From Clavaria fumosa (lineage: Eukaryota; Basidiomycota; Agaricomycetes; Agaricales; Clavariaceae): a stretch of 64,000 bases of DNA. The position numbers and the translations under genes are program-made. The notes beneath the pieces were generated by a model. That model did no database searches, was not told the origin of the DNA, and worked only from the letters and a program-made list of their open reading frames with translations. This document shows positions 34,218 to 43,700 of this stretch, in pieces (the stretch's first letter is position 1; each line of letters starts with the position of its first letter). Location of the stretch: contig OX637804.1 in assembly GCA_951802425.1 (NCBI GenBank), forward strand, positions 62,001 through 126,000, written 5' to 3'.

Positions 34218-34482
34218 ATGAACTTTCTCAGAGATGGTTCTCACACCTCTGACAAGGGGTTATCCCTTTAATGCCCCTCAACCAGACAGAGCTCCAGATG
34301 GCTACCCTTGGCCATCTGGGGTGTCCATGAAACCTGGTGCATGGGTTGTCAAGTTGAAGACAGTTGAGGAGGTGATTGCCCTCAACCAATAGGTGCATCA
34401 TGGAGTGCCTGACAGCAGTTATGATATGACTGCCATGATGAAGATGTGATGGGCTGTCAAGGAGGCCCAGAAGAATGCCACA

Positions 34483-35082
34483 GTGGCTAAGCCACCCATG
34501 CCAGTTGAGGACTGGCTAGTGAGGAACTGGAGAGTTCCTGCCAGGGTCAAGAAATCAGCAGACCAGGTAGCCTGCCATCTGCAACGGCAGATGTTGCAAG
34601 AGAGTGGAGGGATGGGCAACCCATCCCTGAGGACAGAACCCTCGGAAGTCACAGGAGGGGGAGTACCCTCCTATCCATTGTACCAGACATTGCTGCTGGC
34701 AATGATGAGAGTAGTTGTGCCTCCCATGAGGGAGTTTATAGACATTGGGGAGCTGTTGCTCCCCCAAGAGTTGTGGCTCTCCTTTGTAGGAGAGAAGGGG
34801 GAAATTCCCCCTATGAATCCAAAAGGTGACAGAGGCGCAGTGTCAGACCTGCACTGCTATGTTGAGGAAATAAGGATGGGCAGAGTAGCCATCCTTGGCA
34901 TTGATAAAGATGGGGACTCACCCCTGTCTTTTGCATGCAAGGTGGCCATCTGGCACACCATAATGGCATGTGTGCCATCCCAGGCCCGGATGCGGTGCCT
35001 GTTCCTGGCCATGGCCATAGCCCTCTTTGTCTCAAAGGGGGCATATGCACAGGCCATCAAAGGGAGAGTTCTCCCTGTGTGA
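34483..35082 (+). CDS. Unidentified ORF 2 downstream of Gypsy B pol
   Basis: A 199-residue frame, from AKPPMPVEDWLVRNWRVPAR through a Pro/Gly-rich middle to LSFACKVAIWHTIMACVPSQ and a short hydrophobic helix before the stop at 35082. An upstream in-frame TGA (34447-34449, GAAGATGTGATGG) corresponds to CGA/TGC in the left arm (MMKMRWAVKE), so the original protein extended further and the stop again fits CpG loss. No domain recognised. The region onward to the LTR (35083-35694) has only short broken frames. Confidence 0.4.
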   Translation: MAKPPMPVEDWLVRNWRVPARVKKSADQVACHLQRQMLQESGGMGNPSLRTEPSEVTGGGVPSYPLYQTLLLAMMRVVVPPMREFIDIGELLLPQELWLSFVGEKGEIPPMNPKGDRGAVSDLHCYVEEIRMGRVAILGIDKDGDSPLSFACKVAIWHTIMACVPSQARMRCLFLAMAIALFVSKGAYAQAIKGRVLPV

Positions 35083-35694
35083 TGGTCCAGACTCTGGACC
35101 ACAAAAGTAACACTGACAGTTGCACAGACAATCAAGGCATTTGCTGATGCCAGAGTCTCTGTTGAAGAAGCTCTGGGACAAATTTGTACTCATGTACCCA
35201 CACAAGTACATGTGAAAGGGGAATGCCCCCTTAGATGATGACATCCAGCTAGTGCTGGCTGAATGGGAGAAGCCTCCCATACCCCCCCAAATGTATGCAC
35301 TGCTAGAGTGCATAGGGCACAGTGCACATCTGTGCTGCCTCTGGGTGGGGGAGAGGACAGGGGACAAATGGAGGGGCAACATGCCCCTGGAAGACAGTGG
35401 AAGTACATCCACTGTCTGAAACCCCCTAGGGCTGCCTATTGGAGGTTTAACAATACACCCCCCACCAGGGTGTGCCACTCGTGACACACTGTCCAACTGG
35501 GGGCAGGTCATGCAGACCACTTGGCTGGACCTGTCAGCACCAGGCAAAGGCCCCAGGAGGGGATTGCGCCTGGTGACATGGCGACAACTCTGCCCAAGGG
35601 GATGCACCCCTTTAATATTATTTTACAATCCTGCTTGTCATCCTGCACTGCCTGCGCATCATCTCTGGTTAGGGGCCTCTCCAGTGGGGGAGGG

Positions 35695-35907
35695 TGTAAG
35701 GCCCCAGGCCTTCTATATTTCCTATTACATAATCTACATACCATATTTAGTTCAATAAGCATAGCCGCTTGGCTATGCTTACATCAGCAGCCCCTGGAGG
35801 GCCACTCACCTATATATACAATGTCACAACTGTACAGAGAGGGCAGATCCCTCTATATAGAACTACCTACTCAATATACCATTGAGTCCAGTTCTTTTGA
35901 GGGATAA
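35695..35907 (+). repeat. LTR B of Gypsy B (right arm)
   Basis: It starts TGTAAGGCC and contains ggctatgcttacatcagcag, a TATA-like cctatatata, and ttgagtccagttcttttgag. Compared with the solo LTR at 54202-54427 it lacks the terminal 15-20 bp (CTTACA). Confidence 0.85.
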
Positions 35908-37478
35908 GCTGCCTTTCAATGGCCCTGGCTTGGGTGGTGTTGTCATTCATAATTTTTGACTGGCAGGGTGTGTCCTGGTGGTCAGTATGGGGGGGTTGTG
36001 TTCATGTAGTCCTGCTGCTCCCTGCATCTTCAGTCTGGTGACTGCTGGCATTGGTTAACATTTGGTTTTTGGCTTTATTTTGCTGTTCTCTGCTCTGCTC
36101 TAGTATGGGTAGGTGGTTTGGAAATGTAGATATGGTAGTTAAGAGGCTCTTGTAAGGACTATGGTACTAGGTGACTGGGTATTCTTGATTTTGTTGTTGG
36201 GTTTTTATGGTGTTGTTGGGGTTGCCTAGAAAGGAAGTTGCTCCCTTCACTCCCTTGTTCAATGCCATTGTCACACTCTGAGTCAATCGTTGCAACTGCC
36301 CTCATTGCCATCATGGTTGGTCATATTGAGGCCATGGTCCCAGCTCCTGCCAGCACCCCAGCAGGCTGGTTGAATGTGGCTGACCCTGCATCTGTGAACA
36401 ATGGGCCAGCATCTCCAATGGAATTGGTGATCTCACCTCTGCCATTGGGAAATGATGCAGTGTCTATCGCCCTAGCTGTGTCCTGGGCAGAGTCACAACT
36501 GTGGTATCACTGCTTACCTCAATTTGTGCTTCACAAATAGTGTCCCAGTGCAAGACTGCCTGCCAGCTTCTGAGTCCCTCTGCCAATTTGGTGCCTCGCT
36601 TGCAGGCCAGTACTCAGGGTCAGTGGCATGCAACATCCTGGCTGGTGTGAGAGCCTAGCACATCTTCTCCAATGTCCCTTGGAAGGGGGGTGTGCATCTC
36701 CAGCAAGCCCTGCATGGTGGTGAAAACCTGCAGCCTGTGACCTCAATCATGCCCATGTGATGGCCAGTGTCTTGTGACAACTCATGCCCACTGGACCCAT
36801 CCTGATTACTGTGCATGTCCCTGAATGGAGTATAAGAAGAGTCACAATACCTGCCTTCACTACCATTATCACCCTGCTGAAGATCAGCCTTGACCTGCTC
36901 ATTGAACTGCTCAGCCAAGGGGCTGATTGCTGCACTCTCAGAGAAGGGCCTACCCAAAAGAAAGAAAGCAGTGAGGCAGCACTTACCACCACAATGAACT
37001 CTGCCAGACCCAAGGAAAAGGACTGGCTGAAAGGGAAGTGTTACATCTGCAGAAGACAGGACATTATCAGTATGATTGTTGGGCAAAAGAGGGAGGGAAA
37101 GGAAGGGCAAGGCCCCCAACAAAAGGGCAGAAACACTGAGAAGGCTGCCACTGCTGAGCATGACAGTGACAAGATAGCATGGCTGGCTGTCATTGAAGAA
37201 GATTGTCAGCCTGAGACAGGCAAAAAGCCTGCCACTCACCTGACACATGACTATGGCAATGTCAAAATATACAACTCCAGCACTTTGTGGCACATGTCCC
37301 CTTACTGTTTGAAGTTTGTAAACTTCACTGAAATCCCTCCCAAGAACATTCACACAGCTTACTGGCATACCTTCTGTGCCACTGGCAAGGGGGATATGTA
37401 CATCATGGTCCCAAAGGGGGAAACCAAGACAAATTTTTTATTATGAGACATACTCTATACCCCAGCAATGTCAACAAC
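35908..37478 (+). pseudogene. Copia gag-protease fragment (right arm)
   Basis: The frame 36784-37446 (220 aa) gives a gag C-terminus, KGKCYICRRQDIISMIVGQK (a knuckle whose later Cys/His are lost), NTEKAATAEHDSDKIAWLAV, and the Ty1/Copia protease lead-in ATHLTHDYGNVKIYNSSTLW. In active relatives the site is DSG; here Asn-Ser-Ser (37273-37281). The frame is closed by TGA at 37444-37446, then reads on as DILYTPAMSTT until the Gypsy A LTR at 37479, which therefore inserted into Copia. Upstream, 36238-36540 is an open frame I cannot assign, and 35908-36237 is repetitive T/G-rich sequence without recognisable features. Confidence 0.75.
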
Positions 37479-38158
37479 TGTTATGACCCCATCCAATCAC
37501 ATAAGCACTATCTCCACTCCAGGCTCTGGACTCTGCACCTTCTCTGATCTGCTCTGCCATAACTCTGCATACTCTGCTTCACACTTCCCTCAGACTTTGT
37601 TCTAGAACCTTCTCCCACCATCCCCCTGTGCTTGTAACCAATGGGTGGATGCCCATGACCCATGGGAGTCATTGTTGTTGTGGTTCCTTTGTTCCTTGAA
37701 GATTGCACAGGCACTTGTGGTGAAACCCTCCTGGAAATTTGATATATACTATGTTTCAGAGTACTCTTCTACTCCTGTCCTTGCAGTATAAGATCCCACC
37801 TGTAGTTCCCTGTTCTGCAATTTGAATATTATCATCCCTTGATCCTGAACTCTGAGCTTTCATCCTCATTGTCCTCAACATTCTTCACATCATCCAAGCA
37901 ACTCCAAGCAACTCTGACAGACTTTGGAGTTTTACCTTTAACTTCTGATTTTGGTCTTAGGTGTTGTTCCATTTGACAAATAGGGACATGTATATACATG
38001 GTGGCACAACACATACATTGAGACCACAGTCCCATCTATCTCTGCTAACACTATCTACTTCTCTGCTTCTCTGATCTCAGACTCTAATCAGATTCCAATC
38101 ATACTTCTCTGCTCCATTCTGCTAACCTCTGCACTACTAACCTGACAGAACCATGACA
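37479..38158 (+). repeat. Gypsy A LTR, full length (680 bp)
   Basis: Ends are TGTTATGACCCC (37479) and CCATGACA (38158), giving an imperfect TGTTATG/CATGACA terminal inversion. It is homologous throughout to 56348-57005 and, reversed, to 11344-11867 and 20437-20871. Almost no CpG remains. It sits inside Copia protease sequence on its left and is followed by Gypsy A leader and gag remains on its right. Confidence 0.88.
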
Positions 38159-38501
38159 GTATATTTGAACTTTACACCTTGTATATACAACAACTCTAAC
38201 AATGCCTACAACACAATCTGGTGCTCAGCTTCCACCTCTGGTTGCTGAAGACATGAGATCCCAGAACCAACTGAGGCCACTCTGAGTGTGTCTGGACCTC
38301 TGGACCATGATGAAGAGTCTGAGCCTTTGGTCACTGATGATGATGATAAACTAAATGACCATCTGACACCTCAAGCTGATCATGAACTAACTCTGGTGCA
38401 TCTCTATCAGACTGGGTCTCACAAAACTTAAAGGTAAGGTCATGACAACAATACTAAGATAAGGGGGGGGGAGTACAAAAAAGGAAAAGTGAAAGTATAT
38501 A
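38159..38501 (+). pseudogene. Gypsy A leader and gag N-terminal remnant
   Basis: 38204 starts ATG with MPTTQSGAQLPPLVAED, matching MPTTCSSARLPPPVADD of the gag at 11303. Homology continues through frameshifts (GPLDHDEESEPLVTDDDDKL) to about 38410. The rest of the element is absent. A run of G (38463-38471) and unassigned sequence lead to the Tc1 insertion at 38502. Confidence 0.8.
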
Positions 38502-38721
38502 CAGTGACCCAACAAACTATTGCAATGTTTTGGCACTTTGAGTCAAATAAGGTGTAGCACATGCAATAAATTTGCTAAAATCACAGAAATATTAGACATA
38601 GTAGCCCTCCCCCTTGGCTATCTAACGATATCTTTGTCATATTTTTACCTTTCATATTTAGTAAGATATCACATGACCTTTCCTAGAGACTCATTGCAAC
38701 AGTTTTTTGGCTGACTGTTAT
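38502..38721 (+). repeat. Tc1 left terminal inverted repeat
   Basis: It pairs with 39934-40154. The inner end is ctgactgttat (38711-38721). Confidence 0.9.
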
Positions 38722-38731
38722 AGTGCAGAAG

Positions 38732-39869
38732 TCAAGACATTCTAGTACTTTGTGTACCCCCTTTGGCCTTCAACACTGCTTCAACCCTCCTAGGCATGCT
38801 TTCTACCAATTCCTGGCACACTGAAGATTCTATCTTCTCCCACTCCACCTGGACCCTCTCCCACAATTCCAATATCCCTTTTGGTGCTGTTTCATACCCC
38901 TGGAGCCTCCTTTTCAGGTGTGCCCATAGGTGTTCAATAGGGTTGAGGTCAGGAGACTGTGCTGGCCATGTCAGGACCTCCATCCCATTCTCCTGGAACC
39001 AGGCCTTGGCCTTCTTGCACTTATGCTTGGGGTCATTATCCTGCTGGAAAATAATATCAACTGGCTTCTTCTTAAAATACCTGATGCTGGACTGCAGCTC
39101 ATCCTCCAAAATTTTGACATAAAGGTCCCCATCCATCCTTCCATCAATCTTGCATGCATATCCAACTCCACTCCACATCATACATCCCCATACCATCAGA
39201 GATCCCCCCCCAAACTTCACAGTCCCACTCACAGTCCTCTGACAAGGACCTTCTCCAGCCTTCTTCCAGACCCAACTCCTGCCATCTGAGCCCAAGCGAT
39301 TAATCTTGGTCTCATCTGACCATACCACTCTCTTCCAGTCCTCCACAGTCCAGTCCTTGTGAGCAATTGCAAAGTCCAACCTCTCTCTACAATGACACTT
39401 TGAGAGGAGGGGCTTTTGCTGCTTCACTGCAGACTTCAGTCCAGCCTTTTTGAGGTGTAGGCGGACTGTCTCAGCACAGAGGGACTGGTTGGAAATGTCA
39501 GAGAGGGCTCTGGTTACCTGGACAATCAATGGTGAGGGCCTGATTGGAAATGGGAGAGAGTACTTTGCCTACCTGGACAGCAGTGTCTGCCTTCCCAGAG
39601 GTTAGAAGCTGAATAGCATGGTGAACATAGGTGGGAGTAAGCTTGGCAGGTTGACCTCCAATGGCTTTGGCAAGGTGAGAGCGATGCTTAGAGCGAAGCC
39701 TAGAGATAGTGCTGGTGTGGACACCAGTGACAGCAGAGATATGATGGGCAGAGTGGCCTGCATCCAGGAGAGAGAGGATGTGTTTAGAGGTAGCAAGGGA
39801 CAAGGAGCGCATCTTGGATGTTGGGGGTATTTCATGCCCAGAGAGGCATGCAGGAAGGTGGGTGATCAT
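38732..39869 (-). CDS. Tc1-like DD34E transposase (probable 55-nt intron)
   Basis: The model is complement(join(38732..39517, 39573..39869)), 360 aa from 39869 or 341 aa from the ATG at 39812. The N-terminal half has paired helix-turn-helix DNA-binding modules (LDAGHSAHHISAVTGVHTST and GQPAKLTPTYVHHAIQLLTS). The catalytic core has WSDETKINRLGSDG, IIFQQDNDPKHKCKKA and SPDLNPIEHLWAHLKRR, with exactly 34 residues between the second Asp and the Glu. Without removing 39572-39518 (GTAGGC...GTCCAG) the frame is broken. That segment is a tandem duplicate of the adjoining 55 bp. It would excise and integrate the element at TA. No disabling stop is visible, so activity is possible if the intron is spliced. 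Confidence 0.88.
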
Positions 39870-39933
39870 GTGATTTTGTTGATTGGTTCCAATTAATGCA
39901 GCATAGCCACATAATCATGTGATTTATACCCTC

Positions 39934-40154
39934 ATAACAGTCAGCCAAAAAAACTGTTGCAATGAGTCTCCAAGAAGGATCATGTGATATCTTACTAAAT
40001 AAAGAAGATAAAGATATGACAAAGATACCATTAGATAGCCAAGAGGGAGGGCTACCATGTCTAATATTACTATGATTTTAGCAAATTTATTGCATGTGCT
40101 ACACCTCATTTAGCTCAAAGTGCCAAAACATTGCAACAGTTTTTTGGGTCACTG
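39934..40154 (-). repeat. Tc1 right terminal inverted repeat
   Basis: It pairs with 38502-38721. The inner end is ataacagtcag (39934-39944) and the outer end gggtcactg at 40146-40154. Confidence 0.9.
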
Positions 40155-40156
40155 TA

Positions 40157-40787
40157 TACTGATTGCTTCAGCACTTGGTGGCATTCCCATAATTGGACCC
40201 TTGGATCATGTGACATGCCAAGGCACAGGTCAGGTGACTTTGGGGATTATGTAATCTGACCCTCAGCCACAGGTCATGTGGCCTTCCAACAAGCCTCCCC
40301 AGTTTCTCCACAACTCCTCTTTGGGATGGCTTAGGTAAGCAATCCTAACACCAGCAGCTAACAACAATGATGGCACACCAGCAGCCTCCAATACTATGTA
40401 TGATATGCCATGGCACAATCCCTTCATCTGGCACATTATGCCACATGAATACATTAGTCTTATTCACATTACCAGTATTACCCATGGTCACAAGCATCAC
40501 CATGTGACCCACCTCATGACAGGACAACATCAACATTCATATATGCAGCTATCAGTCAGCTGCATATGTTCTTCAAATAAGTACTTCACAGCTACTATAT
40601 TTCAAATTTTGCTGGAAGACCCCAGGAACCCTAAATGAATTTTTGGGGTGAAAAAAAAGTTTTGAGGAAAAGCACCAAATGAGAGTAAACATCATCAAAG
40701 ACATAGTGAGGACTAAAAGGGGGGACTTTTTTGGGGGGGAATATTTCATGTGGGGTCCTTGTCGGGGTGCCACTGCTAAGTACAAAC
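40157..40787. other. Interval between Tc1 and the satellite B array
   Basis: No gene recognised. About 40745-40787 (catgtggggtcctt, then gtgccactgctaagtacaaac) resembles a decayed piece of the satellite B monomer (compare 54455-54482), so the array grew from or against an older monomer. A poly-G/poly-T palindromic patch lies at 40718-40738. Confidence 0.5.
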
Positions 40788-43700
40788 TAGGCACACAAAA
40801 TTTCAAAAGACTAGCTTGAGTGGTTAGCTTGCAGTGAAAGAAAGCGCAGATACTCCATCTGCACAAGGACTATGCTGTTAGGATAGGAGCAACAAGGGAC
40901 CATTCGCAGAAAAACAGTTTGGTCTGTTTGGCATGTTATATGATAGTGGTCATCATTTAGAGCATCCATGATCAATTTCAAGAGATTTTCACAGTTAGAT
41001 CTTGTGCTGTGAGGCCTGCAAACTTGTATGGGTACTTGTGTTGTTTAGGTTTGTAGGAAGGCAACTGTAGTCCTGGATGTGGCAGAGTGATTGAAACAAA
41101 GTCAGGGTGTATTATTCATGCACTATACTCAATCTTTCAATGTGATCCCATTTGATTTAGGTTCCACCACAAGTACAAACTTGTGTGAGGATGTGAGAAC
41201 TGGATTCTGACTATATGCTAGAATTGTTGCTTTGTGGGTGATGGGAGGGGGGAGAGAGGGATGGAATATGATAGGTATGGGATGGCCCAGTATAGCATTG
41301 CATTTGTTTTGGAATCCTATGGTTGGTTTTGATAAACGGGAGAATTTTGACTGGTTTGGTCAGCAGCTTTGGCATGCATTGGGAAATGAGTTTTGGGAAA
41401 ATGTAAACCATGGAAATTGAGGATTAGAGGGGTAGATATAGGCACACAAAATTTCAAAAGACTAGCTTGAGTGGTTAGCTTGCAGTGAAAGAAAGCGCAG
41501 ATACTCCATCTGCACAAGGACTATGCTGTTAGGATAGGAGCAACAAGGGACCATTCGCAGAAAAACAGTTTGGTCTGTTTGGCATGTTATATGATAGTGG
41601 TCATCATTTAGAGCATCCATGATCAATTTCAAGAGATTTTCACAGTTAGATCTTGTGCTGTGAGGCCTGCAAACTTGTATGGGTACTTGTGTTGTTTAGG
41701 TTTGTAGGAAGGCAACTGTAGTCCTGGATGTGGCAGAGTGATTGAAACAAAGTCAGGGTGTATTATTCATGCACTATACTCAATCTTTCAATGTGATCCC
41801 ATTTGATTTAGGTTCCACCACAAGTACAAACTTGTGTGAGGATGTGAGAACTGGATTCTGACTATATGCTAGAATTGTTGCTTTGTGGGTGATGGGAGGG
41901 GGGAGAGAGGGATGGAATATGATAGGTATGGGATGGCCCAGTATAGCATTGCATTTGTTTTGGAATCCTATGGTTGGTTTTGATAAACGGGAGAATTTTG
42001 ACTGGTTTGGTCAGCAGCTTTGGCATGCATTGGGAAATGAGTTTTGGGAAAATGTAAACCATGGAAATTGAGGATTAGAGGGGTAGATATAGGCACACAA
42101 AATTTCAAAAGACTAGCTTGAGTGGTTAGCTTGCAGTGAAAGAAAGCGCAGATACTCCATCTGCACAAGGACTATGCTGTTAGGATAGGAGCAACAAGGG
42201 ACCATTCGCAGAAAAACAGTTTGGTCTGTTTGGCATGTTATATGATAGTGGTCATCATTTAGAGCATCCATGATCAATTTCAAGAGATTTTCACAGTTAG
42301 ATCTTGTGCTGTGAGGCCTGCAAACTTGTATGGGTACTTGTGTTGTTTAGGTTTGTAGGAAGGCAACTGTAGTCCTGGATGTGGCAGAGTGATTGAAACA
42401 AAGTCAGGGTGTATTATTCATGCACTATACTCAATCTTTCAATGTGATCCCATTTGATTTAGGTTCCACCACAAGTACAAACTTGTGTGAGGATGTGAGA
42501 ACTGGATTCTGACTATATGCTAGAATTGTTGCTTTGTGGGTGATGGGAGGGGGGAGAGAGGGATGGAATATGATAGGTATGGGATGGCCCAGTATAGCAT
42601 TGCATTTGTTTTGGAATCCTATGGTTGGTTTTGATAAACGGGAGAATTTTGACTGGTTTGGTCAGCAGCTTTGGCATGCATTGGGAAATGAGTTTTGGGA
42701 AAATGTAAACCATGGAAATTGAGGATTAGAGGGGTAGATATAGGCACACAAAATTTCAAAAGACTAGCTTGAGTGGTTAGCTTGCAGTGAAAGAAAGCGC
42801 AGATACTCCATCTGCACAAGGACTATGCTGTTAGGATAGGAGCAACAAGGGACCATTCGCAGAAAAACAGTTTGGTCTGTTTGGCATGTTATATGATAGT
42901 GGTCATCATTTAGAGCATCCATGATCAATTTCAAGAGATTTTCACAGTTAGATCTTGTGCTGTGAGGCCTGCAAACTTGTATGGGTACTTGTGTTGTTTA
43001 GGTTTGTAGGAAGGCAACTGTAGTCCTGGATGTGGCAGAGTGATTGAAACAAAGTCAGGGTGTATTATTCATGCACTATACTCAATCTTTCAATGTGATC
43101 CCATTTGATTTAGGTTCCACCACAAGTACAAACTTGTGTGAGGATGTGAGAACTGGATTCTGACTATATGCTAGAATTGTTGCTTTGTGGGTGATGGGAG
43201 GGGGGAGAGAGGGATGGAATATGATAGGTATGGGATGGCCCAGTATAGCATTGCATTTGTTTTGGAATCCTATGGTTGGTTTTGATAAACGGGAGAATTT
43301 TGACTGGTTTGGTCAGCAGCTTTGGCATGCATTGGGAAATGAGTTTTGGGAAAATGTAAACCATGGAAATTGAGGATTAGAGGGGTAGATATAGGCACAC
43401 AAAATTTCAAAAGACTAGCTTGAGTGGTTAGCTTGCAGTGAAAGAAAGCGCAGATACTCCATCTGCACAAGGACTATGCTGTTAGGATAGGAGCAACAAG
43501 GGACCATTCGCAGAAAAACAGTTTGGTCTGTTTGGCATGTTATATGATAGTGGTCATCATTTAGAGCATCCATGATCAATTTCAAGAGATTTTCACAGTT
43601 AGATCTTGTGCTGTGAGGCCTGCAAACTTGTATGGGTACTTGTGTTGTTTAGGTTTGTAGGAAGGCAACTGTAGTCCTGGATGTGGCAGAGTGATTGAAA

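Larger units (their letters stand above)
28639..37913. repeat. Right arm of giant inverted repeat
   Basis: The reverse complement of 20437-28606. It holds the 1113 bp missing on the left and is therefore the more complete copy. The similarity runs outward to about 37913, inside a Gypsy A LTR. On the left the matching LTR is cut by satellite B at 20436, so the palindrome was probably once longer. Confidence 0.97.
38502..40154 (-). mobile_element. Tc1/mariner-type transposon (1653 bp)
   Basis: Long imperfect terminal inverted repeats of about 220 bp (38502-38721 and 39934-40154) begin CAGTGACCCAA at both ends. They are flanked by TA on each side (38500-38501 and 40155-40156), the Tc1 target duplication. 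It encodes one transposase on the minus strand. The two TIRs have drifted at a number of positions, so the insertion is not brand new. Confidence 0.95.

Noticed and set aside
20437..37913. The palindrome as a pure sequencing or assembly artefact
   Set aside because: Arm-specific substitutions on both sides and a 1.1-kb deletion in one arm argue for a real, aged duplication, although a spanning read is still needed for proof.
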